The notes under the pieces: generated by a model | Database searches by the model: none | What the model was told of the DNA's origin: nothing | Seen by the model: the letters and a program-made list of their open reading frames with translations, nothing else | Made by a program: the position numbers and the translations under genes | Assembly: GCF_001045555.1 (NCBI RefSeq) | Contig: NZ_LFBU01000002.1 | Span: 744,001 to 808,000, forward strand | Direction of reading: 5' to 3' | DNA from: Marinobacter subterrani | Lineage (GTDB): Bacteria; Pseudomonadota; Gammaproteobacteria; Pseudomonadales; Oleiphilaceae | DNA: 64,000 bases | Shown here: piece by piece, positions 11,103 through 20,888 of the stretch | How the letters are laid out: every line of letters begins with the position of its first letter | Position numbering within the stretch: position 1 is the first letter of the stretch

Positions 11103-11786
11103 ATGGGTCATAAAGTAAATCCAACCGGTATGCGCCTGGGTGTGATCAAAGAGCACAACTCAGTCTGGTATGCCGACAAAAAGGAATACGCGAAAAACCT
11201 GTTGAACGATATCCAGGTTCGTGAATTCCTCGACAAGCGTCTGGTTAAGGCGTCTGTCAGCAAGATTGTGATCGAGCGCCCTGCTCAGAACGCCCGTATC
11301 ACGATCCATACTGCCCGTCCCGGTATTGTTATCGGTAAGAAGGGTGAAGATGTTGACCGTCTGCGTCGCGAAGTCAGCGACATGATGGGTGTGCCTGTGC
11401 ACATCAACATCGAAGAAGTCCGCAAGCCGGATCTGGATGCCCGCCTGGTAGCGCAAAACGTTGCCGGCCAGCTGGAGCGTCGTGTGATGTTCCGTCGCGC
11501 TATGAAGCGTGCGGTACAGAATGCCATGCGCCAGGGAGCCAAGGGTATCAAGATTCAGGTAGGCGGTCGTCTCGGGGGTGCTGAAATCGCGCGTTCCGAG
11601 TGGTATCGCGAAGGTCGTGTACCTCTGCACACTCTGCGTGCAGATATTGATTACGCAACCTACGAAGCGCATACCACTTACGGCGTAATCGGCGTCAAGG
11701 TATGGATCTTCAAAGGTGAGATTCTTGGTGGTATGGAGCAGGTCCGTGCTGACAAGAAAGCCTCTGGGAAGAAAGGTTCTAAGTAA
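11103..11786 (+). CDS. rpsC: 30S ribosomal protein S3
   Basis: S3 sits at the mRNA entry tunnel and contributes to helicase activity of the ribosome. The 227-residue product begins [13 protein letters not shown] and has a KH RNA-binding domain ([10 protein letters not shown]) followed by the C-terminal domain ([21 protein letters not shown]). The lysine-rich tail ends [10 protein letters not shown]. It starts 11 bp after rplV and is followed by rplP after 12 bp. Certain. Confidence 0.99.
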   Translation: MGHKVNPTGMRLGVIKEHNSVWYADKKEYAKNLLNDIQVREFLDKRLVKASVSKIVIERPAQNARITIHTARPGIVIGKKGEDVDRLRREVSDMMGVPVHINIEEVRKPDLDARLVAQNVAGQLERRVMFRRAMKRAVQNAMRQGAKGIKIQVGGRLGGAEIARSEWYREGRVPLHTLRADIDYATYEAHTTYGVIGVKVWIFKGEILGGMEQVRADKKASGKKGSK

Positions 11787-11798
11787 AGGGGCACTCTT

Positions 11799-12212
11799 AT
11801 GCTGCAACCAAAACGCACCAAATTTCGCAAGGTAATGAAAGGCCGTAACACCGGTCTTGCTCACCGCGCCAACAAGGTGAGCTTCGGTGAATACGGATTG
11901 AAGGCGACCAGCCGTGGGCGTATAACTGCGCGCCAGATTGAGGCCGCGCGTCGTACCATGACTCGTCGCATCAAGCGGGGCGGTAAGATCTGGATCCGGG
12001 TGTTCCCGGACAAGCCGATCACCGGCAAGCCGCTTGAAGTTCGAATGGGTAAAGGTAAGGGTTCTGTCGAGTATTGGGTGGCTGAGATCCAGCCAGGCCG
12101 CATGCTCTACGAGATGGAAGGTGTCGCTGAAGACGTAGCACGCGAAGCCTTTACTCTCGCTGCGGCCAAACTGCCGGTACAGACCACCTTTGTAACGAGG
12201 ACGGTGATGTGA
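11799..12212 (+). CDS. rplP: 50S ribosomal protein L16
   Basis: L16 helps position A-site tRNA and organises 23S rRNA helices late in 50S assembly. The 137-residue product starts [17 protein letters not shown], the expected N-terminus and length. The arginine-containing segment [17 protein letters not shown] corresponds to the region hydroxylated by YcfD in some gammaproteobacteria. The TGA stop overlaps the rpmC ATG by one base. Certain. Confidence 0.99.
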   Translation: MLQPKRTKFRKVMKGRNTGLAHRANKVSFGEYGLKATSRGRITARQIEAARRTMTRRIKRGGKIWIRVFPDKPITGKPLEVRMGKGKGSVEYWVAEIQPGRMLYEMEGVAEDVAREAFTLAAAKLPVQTTFVTRTVM

Positions 12213-12403
12213 TGAAAGCAACAGAGCTGCGTGAAAAATCCGTCGAGGAGCTGAACAAAGAGTTGATCGACCTCCTGAAGGAGCAGTTCAACCTGCGTAT
12301 GCGTAAGGCGACAGGTCAGCTGAATCAGTCTCATCTTCTCGCCAAGGTGAAGCGCGATATCGCTCGCGTGAAAACAGTTTTGAACGACAAGGCAGGACAG
12401 TGA
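12212..12403 (+). CDS. rpmC: 50S ribosomal protein L29
   Basis: L29 is a small helical protein next to L23 at the tunnel exit. The start chosen is ATG 12212, which overlaps the rplP TGA (TGATG) and gives 63 residues beginning [15 protein letters not shown], as in E. coli. A GTG three bases earlier would add one methionine and cannot be excluded. The product keeps the QFNLRM and LARVKT-like segments. rpsQ starts two bases after the stop. Certain. Confidence 0.98.
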   Translation: MKATELREKSVEELNKELIDLLKEQFNLRMRKATGQLNQSHLLAKVKRDIARVKTVLNDKAGQ

Positions 12404-12404
12404 C

Positions 12405-12671
12405 ATGACTGAAGCTACCCAAACTGCCAGAACTCTGAGCGGCAAGGTCGTGAGCAACAAGATGGAGAAATCCATTGTGGTGCTGGTCGAACGTCAGGTG
12501 AAACACCCGCTGTACGGTAAGTACATGAAGCGTTCAACCAAGATCCATGCTCACGATGAGAGTAATCAGTGCAACATCGGTGACACTGTGACCATTCAGG
12601 AAACCCGCCCGGTCTCCAAGACCAAGAGTTGGGCCCTGGTGGAAGTCACCGAACGTGCATCCAAGGTGTAA
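12405..12671 (+). CDS. rpsQ: 30S ribosomal protein S17
   Basis: S17 is a primary 16S rRNA-binding OB-fold protein of the 30S body. The 88-residue product contains [18 protein letters not shown] and the [19 protein letters not shown] core. It is the last gene of the S10 operon in the classical division; no terminator is visible before rplN 18 bp later, so S10 and spc genes are probably co-transcribed here. Certain. Confidence 0.99.
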   Translation: MTEATQTARTLSGKVVSNKMEKSIVVLVERQVKHPLYGKYMKRSTKIHAHDESNQCNIGDTVTIQETRPVSKTKSWALVEVTERASKV

Positions 12672-12689
12672 TTCGCCCGGAGAACAACC

Positions 12690-13058
12690 ATGATTCAGAC
12701 TCAAACAATGCTTGAAGTCGCGGATAACAGCGGTGCGCGTCAAGTGATGTGCATTAAGGTCCTGGGCGGTTCACATCGGCGTTATGCCAGCGTAGGGGAT
12801 ATCATCAAGGTGACCGTCAAGGAAGCCATCCCCCGCGGTAAAGTGAAGAAAGGCCAGGTCCTGAAAGCTGTCGTGGTACGCACCCGCAAGGGTGTTCGTC
12901 GTCCCGACGGTTCGCTGATCCGTTTCGACGGAAACGCGGCAGTACTTCTGAACAATCAGGACGCTCCTATTGGTACCCGTATCTTCGGACCGGTTACCCG
13001 TGAACTGCGTAATGAGAAGTTCATGAAAATTATCTCACTGGCACCCGAAGTACTTTAG
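12690..13058 (+). CDS. rplN: 50S ribosomal protein L14
   Basis: L14 is a beta-barrel protein at the intersubunit face and the binding site of the silencing factor RsfS. The 122-residue product begins [21 protein letters not shown] and ends with the conserved ELR-containing helix ([20 protein letters not shown]), the full family length. It is the first gene of the spc cluster, preceded by GGAG at 12680. Certain. Confidence 0.99.
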   Translation: MIQTQTMLEVADNSGARQVMCIKVLGGSHRRYASVGDIIKVTVKEAIPRGKVKKGQVLKAVVVRTRKGVRRPDGSLIRFDGNAAVLLNNQDAPIGTRIFGPVTRELRNEKFMKIISLAPEVL

Positions 13059-13075
13059 AGGACCAGAGGCCGGTT

Positions 13076-13396
13076 ATGAAAAAGATCAAACGAGATGACG
13101 AAGTAATCGTCACTACGGGGAAAGACAAAGGCAAACGTGGTAAAGTCCTGAAGGTTCAGGACGATGGCCGTATGGTTGTTTCTGGGATCAATATGATCAA
13201 GAAGCACACCAAGCCGAACCCGATGCTGGGCGCCCCAGGTGGCATCGTCGAAAAAGAAGCACCTATCCAGGCTTCCAACGTGGCTATTTTTAATCCGCAG
13301 ACCGGCAAAGCCGATCGTGTAGGCTTCCAGACCAAGGAAGACGGCGCAAAAGTGCGGATCTTTAAGTCCACGAACGAAGCTGTCGATAACCAGTAA
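13076..13396 (+). CDS. rplX: 50S ribosomal protein L24
   Basis: L24 is one of the two initiators of 50S assembly and binds the 5' end of 23S rRNA. The 106-residue product carries the KOW motif ([20 protein letters not shown]). It lies 17 bp after rplN and 15 bp before rplE. In E. coli the rplX-rplE junction is where S8 represses the spc operon; no distinctive long hairpin could be read by eye in this short junction. Certain. Confidence 0.99.
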   Translation: MKKIKRDDEVIVTTGKDKGKRGKVLKVQDDGRMVVSGINMIKKHTKPNPMLGAPGGIVEKEAPIQASNVAIFNPQTGKADRVGFQTKEDGAKVRIFKSTNEAVDNQ

Positions 13397-13411
13397 GCGG
13401 TGGTGGTTACG

Positions 13412-13951
13412 ATGCTTAACAGTAAAGAGCAGTACAGTCAGGAAGTGGTACCCGCCCTGCAGAAAGAGTTCGGCTACAAGAACATTATGCAGGTGCCGCG
13501 TATCGAAAAGATCACCCTTAACATGGGTGTCGGCGAAGCGGTTGGTGACAAGAAGCTGATTGAAAATGCCGTGGCGGATCTCGAGCGCCTGGCAGGTCAG
13601 AAAGTGGTTGTTACCAAGGCACGTAAGTCCGTTGCGGGTTTCAAGATCCGTGAAGGTTGGCCTATCGGTTGTAAAGTTACCCTGCGTGGCGAGCGTATGT
13701 GGGATTTCTTTGATCGCCTGGTTCACATTGCGGTTCCCCGCATTCGTGACTTCCGCGGTCTGAATCCCAAGTCGTTCGACGGTCGTGGTAACTACAGCAT
13801 GGGTGTGCGTGAGCAGATCATTTTTCCCGAGATCGAGTACGACAGAGTCGACAAGATCCGTGGTCTGGACATCACCATTACCACCACTGCCGGTACCGAC
13901 GATGAAGGTCGCGAACTGTTGAAAGCCTTTGGCTTTCCGTTCAAGAAATAA
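13412..13951 (+). CDS. rplE: 50S ribosomal protein L5
   Basis: L5 binds 5S rRNA and contacts P-site tRNA in the central protuberance. ATG 13412 gives 179 residues starting [20 protein letters not shown], the E. coli length. A GTG at 13400 would add four residues without family support. The Shine-Dalgarno is unusually poor (GGTGGTGG), consistent with coupling to rplX. Certain. Confidence 0.99.
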   Translation: MLNSKEQYSQEVVPALQKEFGYKNIMQVPRIEKITLNMGVGEAVGDKKLIENAVADLERLAGQKVVVTKARKSVAGFKIREGWPIGCKVTLRGERMWDFFDRLVHIAVPRIRDFRGLNPKSFDGRGNYSMGVREQIIFPEIEYDRVDKIRGLDITITTTAGTDDEGRELLKAFGFPFKK

Positions 13952-13963
13952 GGAACGAGTGTA

Positions 13964-14269
13964 ATGGCTAAGGTTTCCATGAAGAACCGCGAGCTCAAGC
14001 GCGAGCAGACCGTTGCGAAATTTGCGGCGAAGCGTGCTGAGCTCAAGGCGATTATCAAGAACCCGAATACCAGCGATGATGACCGTTGGAACGCACAGAT
14101 GAAGCTTCAACAGCTTCCTCGTGATGCGTCTCCCTCGCGTCTTCGTAATCGTTGCCAGGTGACTGGTCGTCCCCATGGCGTCCTGCGCAAGTTCGAACTT
14201 TCACGGATCAAACTCCGTGAATACGGCATGCGCGGTGATGTTCCGGGCCTGACCAAGGCAAGCTGGTAA
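13964..14269 (+). CDS. rpsN: 30S ribosomal protein S14 (zinc-free form)
   Basis: S14 completes assembly of the 30S head near S3 and S10. The 101-residue product is the long form lacking the two CxxC pairs of the short zinc-binding S14. The C-terminal part [20 protein letters not shown] and ...[14 protein letters not shown] match the proteobacterial type. The 88-bp gap that follows is exceptional for this cluster and contains two hairpins. Certain. Confidence 0.99.
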   Translation: MAKVSMKNRELKREQTVAKFAAKRAELKAIIKNPNTSDDDRWNAQMKLQQLPRDASPSRLRNRCQVTGRPHGVLRKFELSRIKLREYGMRGDVPGLTKASW

Positions 14270-14272
14270 GAT

Positions 14273-14299
14273 AGGCACCCTGACTCCGGTCAGGTGCCT
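14273..14299 (+). promoter_or_regulatory. Stable hairpin in the rpsN-rpsH gap
   Basis: AGGCACC / GGTGCCT enclose TGAC / GTCA with one bulged C and a TCCG loop closed by C-G, a UNCG-class tetraloop. A second weaker stem (AGCGGTG with CGCCGCT) occupies about 14307-14325. No T-run follows, so this is more likely a regulatory or processing structure than a terminator. Confidence 0.5.
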
Positions 14300-14357
14300 G
14301 TTGGTAAGCGGTGCGGCACGCCGCTGCACAACTAAAAAGATCAGGAGCCTCATACCA

Positions 14358-14750
14358 ATGAGTATGCAAGACACGCTTGCGGATATGTTTACCCGTATCC
14401 GCAATGCACAGATGGCATCAAAAGCAGACGTTGCGATGCCGTCCTCAAAGATGAAGATCTCCGTGGCCCAGGTCCTTAAGGACGAAGGTTACGTTGAAGA
14501 TTTTTCCGTTTCAGCTGACGCAAAGCCTGAGTTGACGATCACTCTGAAGTACTTCGGTGGCAAGCCGGTTATTGAAGAGATCAAGCGGGTCAGCCGTCCG
14601 AGTCTGCGCCAGTACAAGGGCGCCGGGGAACTGCCGAAGGTATCCGGTGGTTTGGGAGTCGCGATTGTCTCAACGTCCAAGGGCGTTATGACAGACCGCG
14701 CCGCACGTGCTGCTGGCGTGGGTGGCGAAGTCATCTGCACCGTATTCTAG
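14358..14750 (+). CDS. rpsH: 30S ribosomal protein S8
   Basis: S8 is a primary 16S rRNA-binding protein and, in E. coli, the translational repressor of the spc operon. ATG 14358 behind AGGAG gives 130 residues beginning [18 protein letters not shown], as in E. coli. A longer in-frame ATG at 14301 falls inside the hairpin-rich gap and is rejected. The C-terminal signature ([21 protein letters not shown]) is complete. Certain. Confidence 0.99.
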   Translation: MSMQDTLADMFTRIRNAQMASKADVAMPSSKMKISVAQVLKDEGYVEDFSVSADAKPELTITLKYFGGKPVIEEIKRVSRPSLRQYKGAGELPKVSGGLGVAIVSTSKGVMTDRAARAAGVGGEVICTVF

Positions 14751-14759
14751 GAGAACCAC

Positions 14760-15293
14760 ATGTCCAGGGTTGCCAATAATCCTGTCGTGCTGCCTTCCGG
14801 TGTTGAGGTTAAGCTGAACGGACAGGAAATTAATGTGAAGGGCTCCAAGGGAGCGCTTCAATTCACCATTCACCAGGCGGTTGAAGTAAAGCAGGAAGAA
14901 AACGTTCTGCGCTTTGCGGCTCGCGATGGTGCTAAACAGTCCCGCGCTCTTGCTGGTACTACTCGTGCACTGGTCAACAACATGGTGACCGGTGTCTCCA
15001 CAGGCTTTGAGCGAAAGCTCCAGTTGACGGGCGTAGGTTACCGTGCCCAGGCGCAAGGTAAGAAGCTCAATCTGACACTGGGTTTTTCACACCCGGTCGA
15101 GTATGAGCTGCCCGAGGGGATTACCGCAGAAACTCCGTCCAATACGGAAGTTGTGATTCGCGGTATCGACAAGCAACAGGTTGGCCAGGTCGCTGCGGAA
15201 GTCCGCGCGTTCCGTCCGCCCGAGCCTTATAAGGGCAAGGGTGTTCGTTATGCGGATGAGCAGGTCAGACGCAAAGAAGCCAAGAAGAAATAA
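14760..15293 (+). CDS. rplF: 50S ribosomal protein L6
   Basis: L6 binds helix 97 of 23S rRNA near the factor-binding site and is needed for late 50S assembly. The 177-residue product has the two tandem L6 folds and the signature [14 protein letters not shown] near the C-terminus. It starts 9 bp after rpsH behind AGGAG, and rplR follows after 9 bp. Certain. Confidence 0.99.
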   Translation: MSRVANNPVVLPSGVEVKLNGQEINVKGSKGALQFTIHQAVEVKQEENVLRFAARDGAKQSRALAGTTRALVNNMVTGVSTGFERKLQLTGVGYRAQAQGKKLNLTLGFSHPVEYELPEGITAETPSNTEVVIRGIDKQQVGQVAAEVRAFRPPEPYKGKGVRYADEQVRRKEAKKK

Positions 15294-15302
15294 GGCGGGA
15301 CT

Positions 15303-15650
15303 ATGAGCGCGAATAACGAAAGATTGCGTCGCGCACGCAAAGTGCGCATGAAGATCCGTGAGCTGGGTACCAATCGCCTGTGCGTTCATCGCACACCGCG
15401 TCACATGTACGCCCAGGTCACGACTGCAGATGGCAGTAAGGTGATTGCCACTGCCTCCACGTTGGATAAGGAACTGCGCCAGGGTGCAACCGGTAACGTG
15501 GACGCTGCCAAGAAGGTCGGTCAGCTGATTGCTGAGCGCGCCAAGGCAGCAGGTGTGGAGCAGGTTGCTTTTGACCGTTCCGGTTACCGTTATCACGGTC
15601 GTGTCCAGGCCTTGGCCGACGCAGCTCGTGAAGCTGGCTTGCAATTCTAA
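15303..15650 (+). CDS. rplR: 50S ribosomal protein L18
   Basis: L18 attaches 5S rRNA to the central protuberance together with L5. The product is 115 residues, beginning with the basic N-terminal tail ([19 protein letters not shown]) and ending [30 protein letters not shown] sequence typical of the family. It is in normal spc order. Certain. Confidence 0.99.
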   Translation: MSANNERLRRARKVRMKIRELGTNRLCVHRTPRHMYAQVTTADGSKVIATASTLDKELRQGATGNVDAAKKVGQLIAERAKAAGVEQVAFDRSGYRYHGRVQALADAAREAGLQF

Positions 15651-15662
15651 GAGGTGGAGAAG

Positions 15663-16163
15663 ATGAGCGTTAACGAACAGAAGGCGCCTGAGCTCCAGGA
15701 GAAGCTGGTTCAGGTCAATCGCGTCGCCAAGGTAGTTAAGGGTGGCCGTATTTTCGCCTTCACCGCACTGACTGTAGTGGGTGATGGTAAAGGTCGCGTT
15801 GGTTTCGGTCGTGGCAAGGCGCGTGAAGTGCCGGTCGCCATCCAGAAGGCCATGGAAGCTGCACGCAAGAACATGGTAGACGTTCCGCTGGACGGTACTA
15901 CTCTGCAATACCCGGTCAAGGCTCAGCATGGTGGCTCCAAGGTCTACATGCAGCCGGCCTCTGAAGGTACAGGTATCATCGCCGGTGGTGCGATGCGTGC
16001 GGTACTGGAAGTAGCGGGTGTTCAGAACGTACTGTCCAAGTGTTACGGGTCTACCAACCCGGTGAACGTGGTACGTTCCACCATCAAGGGTCTCCAGGCG
16101 ACACAGGCGCCTGAAGATATTGCAGCCAAGCGCGGTAAGACCGTGGAAGAGATTCTGGGTTGA
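15663..16163 (+). CDS. rpsE: 30S ribosomal protein S5
   Basis: S5 lies at the mRNA entry site with S3 and S4 and affects decoding accuracy. ATG 15663 gives 166 residues ([20 protein letters not shown]) against 167 in E. coli. The in-frame GTG at 15654 is part of the GAGGTGGAG ribosome-binding site and is rejected. The dsRBD-like N-terminal domain with the [19 protein letters not shown] loop (spectinomycin region) looks wild-type. Certain. Confidence 0.99.
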   Translation: MSVNEQKAPELQEKLVQVNRVAKVVKGGRIFAFTALTVVGDGKGRVGFGRGKAREVPVAIQKAMEAARKNMVDVPLDGTTLQYPVKAQHGGSKVYMQPASEGTGIIAGGAMRAVLEVAGVQNVLSKCYGSTNPVNVVRSTIKGLQATQAPEDIAAKRGKTVEEILG

Positions 16164-16167
16164 AGTC

Positions 16168-16356
16168 ATGGCGAACGCAAAAACGATCAAAGTAACTCTG
16201 ACCCGCAGCCCCATCGGCTGCCAGCCCAAGCACAAACTGTGCGTCAAGGGCCTGGGTCTTCGTAAAATCGGTCATACCGTGGAAGTGGAAGATACTCCGT
16301 CCATCCGTGGCATGATCAACCGGGTTGATTACCTGGTTCGGGTTGAGGAGAACTAA
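16168..16356 (+). CDS. rpmD: 50S ribosomal protein L30
   Basis: L30 is a small protein of the 50S subunit near 5S rRNA. ATG 16168 gives 62 residues starting [18 protein letters not shown], with the [21 protein letters not shown] core of the family. An in-frame ATG at 16120 lies in rpsE and is rejected. The stop is separated from the rplO start by one base. Certain. Confidence 0.98.
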   Translation: MANAKTIKVTLTRSPIGCQPKHKLCVKGLGLRKIGHTVEVEDTPSIRGMINRVDYLVRVEEN

Positions 16357-16357
16357 G

Positions 16358-16792
16358 ATGCGTCTGAACGAACTTAGTCCAGAACCCGGTTCACGTCCGG
16401 CCGCCAGGCGCGTTGGTCGTGGTATCGGTAGTGGTCTCGGTAAAACCGGTGGTCGCGGTCACAAGGGTCTGAAGGCCCGTTCCGGCGGCAGCGTAGCCCC
16501 CGGTTTCGAGGGCGGTCAGCAGCCGTTGGCCCGTCGTCTGCCGAAGTTTGGTTTCACCTCTCGCCAGCAGCGCTATGTTGCCGAAATTCGCCTGAACGAA
16601 CTGGCGAAGGTCGAAGGTGACGTGGTTGATCTGGAAGCCCTCAAGAAGGCTGATATCGTTCGTGAAGAAATTCGCGAAGCCAAGGTGATCCTGTCCGGCG
16701 AACTGAGCCGTGCGGTAACCGTGAAGGGCCTTCGGGTAACCAAAGGCGCGCGCGAGGCAATTGCCGCCGCGGGTGGGAAAGTCGAAGACTAA
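16358..16792 (+). CDS. rplO: 50S ribosomal protein L15
   Basis: L15 is a late-assembly 23S rRNA-binding protein with a long glycine-rich N-terminal extension. ATG 16358 behind GAGGAG gives 144 residues, the E. coli length. The glycine-arginine segment ([18 protein letters not shown]) and [17 protein letters not shown] motif are typical. secY follows after 17 bp. Certain. Confidence 0.99.
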   Translation: MRLNELSPEPGSRPAARRVGRGIGSGLGKTGGRGHKGLKARSGGSVAPGFEGGQQPLARRLPKFGFTSRQQRYVAEIRLNELAKVEGDVVDLEALKKADIVREEIREAKVILSGELSRAVTVKGLRVTKGAREAIAAAGGKVED

Positions 16793-16809
16793 GGCGAGTC
16801 GAGGACTAA

Positions 16810-18132
16810 ATGGCCAAGAACGCATCATTGCCTGCGGGCGCGGGTAAAGGACTGGCAGAGCTGCGATCGCGGCTCTGGTTCGTCTTCCTGGCATTGCTGG
16901 TGTACCGGATCGGTGCCCACATTCCGGTGCCGGGTATCAACCCGGACCGTCTGGCGGCATTGTTTGAGCAGAATCAGGGCACAATCCTGAGCATGTTCAA
17001 CATGTTTTCCGGTGGTGCGCTTGAGCGCATGAGTATCTTCGCTCTCGGTATCATGCCGTACATCTCGGCTTCCATTATCATGCAGCTCATGACTGCGGTC
17101 AGTCCGCAGCTTGAGCAGCTGAAAAAAGAAGGCGAGGCTGGTCGTCGGAAGATCAGCCAGTACACGCGGTATGGTACGGTTATCCTCGCCCTGGTTCAGG
17201 GTGCTGGTATTTCTGTCGGTCTGGCATCGCAGGGTGTTACCTTCAACGACAGCTTCAGCTTCCACTTCGTGGCGGTTGTGTCTTTCGTGAGTGGTGCGGT
17301 GTTCATGATGTGGCTGGGTGAGCAGATCACCGAGCGTGGCGTTGGCAACGGTATTTCACTGCTGATTTTCGCAGGTATCGTGGCCGGCTTGCCAGGCGCC
17401 ATCGGCCAGACGCTCGAACAGGCCCGTAACGGTGAGATGAGCCTGCTGGTCGTGCTGGGTATTGGCGTTCTGGCAGTGGCTGTAATCGGCTTCGTGGTCT
17501 TTATGGAGCGTGGGCAGCGCAGGCTGACCATCAACTATGCCAAGCGGCAGCAGGGTCGCCGGGTGTTTGCCCAGCAATCCAGCCACTTGCCCCTCAAAGT
17601 AAATATGGCCGGTGTGATTCCGCCCATCTTTGCGTCTTCCATTCTGCTGTTTCCGGCGTCAATCGGGCAGTGGTTTGGTCAGGGTGAAGGCATGGAATGG
17701 TTGAGCGATGTGTCCCAGGCGCTTGCACCCAGCCAGCCGTTGTACATTATTCTGTTTGCAGCAGCAGTGGTATTCTTCTGCTTCTTCTACACAGCGCTGA
17801 TGTACAACCCGAAAGAAGTTGCGGATAACCTCAAGCGCTCTGGCGCGTTTATTCCGGGCATCCGTCCGGGTGATCAGACCGCCAAGTATATTGACGGTGT
17901 TCTGACCCGCCTGACACTGTTCGGTGCAATGTACATTACAGCAGTATCCCTGTTCCCTCAGTTCCTGATGGTGGCCGGGAACGTTCCGTTCTATCTGGGC
18001 GGCACATCACTGCTGATTGTTGTAGTCGTGGTGATGGATTTCATGGCGCAGGTTCAGTCGCACCTGATGTCGCATCAGTATGAATCGCTGATGAAGAAGT
18101 CCAATCTCAAGGGCTATGGTCGGAACGGCTAA
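16810..18132 (+). CDS. secY: Protein translocase subunit SecY
   Basis: SecY is the channel of the SecYEG translocon in the inner membrane. The 440-residue product has ten predicted transmembrane segments, the plug region after TM1, and the cytoplasmic loop motif [11 protein letters not shown] that contacts SecA and the ribosome. The first residues ([22 protein letters not shown]) form the cytoplasmic N-terminus. It is placed between rplO and rpmJ, as in other proteobacteria. Certain. Confidence 0.99.
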   Translation: MAKNASLPAGAGKGLAELRSRLWFVFLALLVYRIGAHIPVPGINPDRLAALFEQNQGTILSMFNMFSGGALERMSIFALGIMPYISASIIMQLMTAVSPQLEQLKKEGEAGRRKISQYTRYGTVILALVQGAGISVGLASQGVTFNDSFSFHFVAVVSFVSGAVFMMWLGEQITERGVGNGISLLIFAGIVAGLPGAIGQTLEQARNGEMSLLVVLGIGVLAVAVIGFVVFMERGQRRLTINYAKRQQGRRVFAQQSSHLPLKVNMAGVIPPIFASSILLFPASIGQWFGQGEGMEWLSDVSQALAPSQPLYIILFAAAVVFFCFFYTALMYNPKEVADNLKRSGAFIPGIRPGDQTAKYIDGVLTRLTLFGAMYITAVSLFPQFLMVAGNVPFYLGGTSLLIVVVVVMDFMAQVQSHLMSHQYESLMKKSNLKGYGRNG

Positions 18133-18162
18133 TCCCGTTCCCCTTGAAAACTGGAGTCGACA

Positions 18163-18276
18163 ATGAAAGTACGCGCTTCGGTAAAGAAAATTTGCCGTAA
18201 CTGCAAAGTAATTCGTCGCAATGGCTCAGTACGAGTCATTTGCTCGGAGCCTCGTCACAAGCAACGCCAGGGCTGA
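18163..18276 (+). CDS. rpmJ: 50S ribosomal protein L36
   Basis: L36 is the smallest 50S protein. The 37-residue reading begins [15 protein letters not shown] and ends HKQRQG, matching the family. Cys11, Cys14, Cys27 and a histidine near residue 32 form the zinc ribbon, so this is the zinc-binding form; a zinc-independent paralogue may exist elsewhere. GGAG at 18153 precedes the ATG. It closes the spc cluster. It is short enough to be missed by automatic ORF calling, but the match is unmistakable. Confidence 0.98.
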   Translation: MKVRASVKKICRNCKVIRRNGSVRVICSEPRHKQRQG

Positions 18277-18314
18277 TTCCGAAAGGAGCGGTTTCTGACA
18301 TTGCCGGGTTTCGG

Positions 18315-18356
18315 AATAATGGCGCTTGACTCCATGCGGGGTCAGGCGCTATTATT
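18315..18356 (+). repeat. 19-bp inverted repeat enclosing the alpha-operon promoter
   Basis: AATAATGGCGC... pairs with ...GGCGCTATTATT through 19 consecutive base pairs (three G-U in RNA) around an ATGC loop (18334-18337). The two promoter hexamers fall inside the arms. As RNA, from any readthrough of rpmJ, it would be a very stable hairpin. Confidence 0.8.
18326..18355 (+). promoter_or_regulatory. Sigma70 promoter of the alpha operon
   Basis: TTGACT (18326-18331), an 18-bp spacer and TATTAT (18350-18355) lie about 60 bp before rpsM. The -10 is followed by a GC-rich discriminator (TTCGCGCCC), typical of promoters under ppGpp/DksA stringent control. It is embedded in a large inverted repeat. 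Confidence 0.8.
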
Positions 18357-18416
18357 TCGCGCCCTTTTTGTGGCGGAAAATTCACACAGCAAAGCTTTGA
18401 ACGCGGAGTAATTTGG

Positions 18417-18773
18417 ATGGCACGTATAGCCGGTGTCAATATACCCGATCACAAACATGCTGTTATCTCGCTGACCTACATCTTTGGTGTTGGCAAGACA
18501 ACAGCCCAGAAGCTTTGCGACGCAACCGGTGTCAAGCCGGACGTCAAGGTCAAGGACCTGAGCGACGAACAGCTTGAAGCACTTCGTACTGAAGTGGGCA
18601 AGGTGTCTGTCGAAGGCGATCTGCGTCGTGAAGTACAGATGAACATCAAGCGTTTGAAGGATCTCGGATGTCACCGTGGTCTGCGTCACCGTCATGGGCT
18701 TCCCGTCCGTGGCCAGCGCACCAAGACCAACGCACGCACCCGTAAAGGTCCACGCAAACCTATTCGTAAGTAA
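18417..18773 (+). CDS. rpsM: 30S ribosomal protein S13
   Basis: S13 sits in the 30S head, pairs with S19 and contacts P-site tRNA and the 50S subunit. The 118-residue product begins [19 protein letters not shown] and contains the helix-two-turn-helix region and the basic tail [20 protein letters not shown]. It is the first gene of the alpha operon; in E. coli S4 represses the operon at a pseudoknot over this start. Such a pseudoknot could not be demonstrated by eye. Certain. Confidence 0.99.
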   Translation: MARIAGVNIPDHKHAVISLTYIFGVGKTTAQKLCDATGVKPDVKVKDLSDEQLEALRTEVGKVSVEGDLRREVQMNIKRLKDLGCHRGLRHRHGLPVRGQRTKTNARTRKGPRKPIRK

Positions 18774-18786
18774 CAGGTAGGCAAAC

Positions 18787-19176
18787 ATGGCAAAGCCAGG
18801 TACACGTACCCGTAAAAAGGTGAAAAAGACGGTTGTTGATGGCGTCGCGCACATTCACGCGTCCTTCAACAACACTATCGTGACCATTTCTGACCGTCAG
18901 GGCAACGTCCTGTCCTGGGCTACCTCTGGTGGTTCCGGTTTCCGTGGGTCACGCAAGAGTACACCTTTTGCTGCGCAGGTAGCAGCTGAAAGAGCCGGTA
19001 ATGCGGCTGCTGAATACGGCCTTAAAAACCTGGACGTAGAGGTTAAGGGTCCTGGGCCCGGACGTGAGTCTGCAGTTCGCGCGCTGAATGCGTGTGGCTA
19101 CAAGATCACCAACATCACAGATGTGACGCCGATTCCACATAACGGCTGTCGTCCGCCCAAAAAGCGCCGCGTCTAA
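18787..19176 (+). CDS. rpsK: 30S ribosomal protein S11
   Basis: S11 forms part of the 30S platform near the E site and Shine-Dalgarno helix. The 129-residue product contains [19 protein letters not shown] and the C-terminal [11 protein letters not shown] tail that is conserved across bacteria. It starts 13 bp after rpsM. Certain. Confidence 0.99.
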   Translation: MAKPGTRTRKKVKKTVVDGVAHIHASFNNTIVTISDRQGNVLSWATSGGSGFRGSRKSTPFAAQVAAERAGNAAAEYGLKNLDVEVKGPGPGRESAVRALNACGYKITNITDVTPIPHNGCRPPKKRRV

Positions 19177-19194
19177 CACAGGAGACAGTGAAAT

Positions 19195-19815
19195 ATGGCT
19201 CGTTATATAGGCCCGAAGTGCAAGCTGTCTCGTCGTGAAGGGACAGATCTTTTTCTGAAGAGCGGTGTTCGCGCGCTCGATTCCAAGTGCAACATCGAGA
19301 CTCCGCCGGGTATGCACGGCGCGCGTCGCGGTCGTCTGTCCGAGTACGGCGTACAGCTTCGTGAAAAGCAGAAGGTCCGTCGTATCTACGGCGTGCTGGA
19401 GAAGCAGTTCCGTAACTACTACAAGGAGGCCGCACGAGGTAAAGGTGCGACTGGTGAAAACCTGCTGCAACTTCTGGAAGGCCGTCTGGATAACGTTGTA
19501 TATCGCATGGGTTTTGGTTCTACCCGTGCTGAGTCCCGTCAGCTCGTTTCTCACAAGGCGATCCTGGTGAACGACAAGGTAGTGAACATCCCGTCCTACC
19601 AGGTCAAGCCGGGTGATGTTGTGAGTGTTCGCGAGAAGGCAAAGAACCAGCTGCGTGTAAAAGGCGCACTGGATCTGTCTTCAAGCCGTGCACCGGTGAG
19701 CTGGGTAGAGGTCGACGCCAACAAGATGTCCGGCGTTTACAGTTCAGTGCCCGAGCGTACTGAATTGCCGGCCGACATCAACGAGAACCTCATCGTCGAG
19801 CTTTACTCCAAGTAA
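19195..19815 (+). CDS. rpsD: 30S ribosomal protein S4
   Basis: S4 initiates 30S body assembly, acts in decoding fidelity and in E. coli represses the alpha operon. The 206-residue protein starts [16 protein letters not shown] and contains an S4 RNA-binding domain ([30 protein letters not shown]). Length and order are standard. It is followed after 35 bp by rpoA. Certain. Confidence 0.99.
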   Translation: MARYIGPKCKLSRREGTDLFLKSGVRALDSKCNIETPPGMHGARRGRLSEYGVQLREKQKVRRIYGVLEKQFRNYYKEAARGKGATGENLLQLLEGRLDNVVYRMGFGSTRAESRQLVSHKAILVNDKVVNIPSYQVKPGDVVSVREKAKNQLRVKGALDLSSSRAPVSWVEVDANKMSGVYSSVPERTELPADINENLIVELYSK

Positions 19816-19850
19816 AGCCCAGTTAGCAACGATAGCAGATAGGGGCGTCT

Positions 19851-20855
19851 ATGCAGCGTTCAGTACATGAGTTATTGACACCTCGTACCATTGACGTGAA
19901 GGAATCAAGCGCCACACGTGCCAAGGTTACGCTTGAGCCTCTGGAAAGGGGCTTTGGCCATACGCTGGGCAGTGCACTGCGCCGGATTCTCTTGTCTTCG
20001 ATGCCGGGCTGCGCCGTGACTGAAGCGCAGATTGACGGTGTCCTGCACGAGTACAGCGCCATTGAGGGTGTCCAGGAAGACGTGATTGAGATTCTGCTGA
20101 ATCTCAAGGGCGTCGCTGTAAAAATGCACGGTCGGGACGACGCCGAGCTTACGCTCAGCAAGAAAGGCCCGGGCGTTGTGACAGCCGGTGATATCAAGCT
20201 GGATCATGACGTTGAGATTGCCAATCCGGAGCACGTGATCTGTCACCTTAGCGAGAATGGTGAAGTGAACATGCGCCTCCGTGTTGCCCGCGGTCGTGGC
20301 TATGAGCCGGCGGACCAGCGTGGTCTGGACGAGGACGAAACTCGCGCCATCGGACGCCTGCAGCTGGATGCAACCTTCAGCCCGGTTCGTCGTGTGGCTT
20401 ACGCCGTGGAAAGTGCGCGGGTAGAGCAGCGGACCGATCTGGACAAGCTGGTGATTGATCTGGAGACCAATGGCACCATCGACCCGGAAGAAGCCATTCG
20501 CCGGGCGGCTACCATCCTCCAGCAACAACTGGCGGTGTTCGTCGATTTCGATCATGAAAAAGAGCCTGAGCGCGTTGAGGAAGAGGAAGAAATCGATCCG
20601 ATTCTGCTGCGCCCGGTTGATGACCTGGAATTGACAGTGCGTTCAGCTAACTGCTTGAAGGCTGAGAACATTTACTACATCGGCGATCTTATCCAGCGCA
20701 CAGAAGTTGAGCTGTTGAAGACGCCTAACCTTGGTAAAAAGTCGCTGACCGAGATCAAGGACGTTCTGGCGTCCCGTGGTCTGTCTCTGGGTATGCGTCT
20801 TGATAACTGGCCACCGGCAAGCCTTCGCGGCGACGACCGGGTTCTGGGCGGTTAA
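19851..20855 (+). CDS. rpoA: DNA-directed RNA polymerase subunit alpha
   Basis: Alpha dimerises to seed RNA polymerase assembly and its C-terminal domain binds UP elements and activators. The 334-residue product has the N-terminal dimerisation domain (residues about 1-235), an acidic linker ([15 protein letters not shown]) and the C-terminal domain with [20 protein letters not shown], which includes the DNA-contacting arginine equivalent to R265. It is a few residues longer than E. coli RpoA at the C-terminus. Certain. Confidence 0.99.
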   Translation: MQRSVHELLTPRTIDVKESSATRAKVTLEPLERGFGHTLGSALRRILLSSMPGCAVTEAQIDGVLHEYSAIEGVQEDVIEILLNLKGVAVKMHGRDDAELTLSKKGPGVVTAGDIKLDHDVEIANPEHVICHLSENGEVNMRLRVARGRGYEPADQRGLDEDETRAIGRLQLDATFSPVRRVAYAVESARVEQRTDLDKLVIDLETNGTIDPEEAIRRAATILQQQLAVFVDFDHEKEPERVEEEEEIDPILLRPVDDLELTVRSANCLKAENIYYIGDLIQRTEVELLKTPNLGKKSLTEIKDVLASRGLSLGMRLDNWPPASLRGDDRVLGG

Positions 20856-20888
20856 TCGCCGATTAGTTTAAGGTAAGGAATCAGAGCA

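Noticed and set aside
18338..18345. GGGGTCAG in the alpha promoter region, resembling the family-A repeat
   Set aside because: It matches only eight bases and belongs to a different, longer inverted repeat; the complementary arm TGACTCC is not that of family A.
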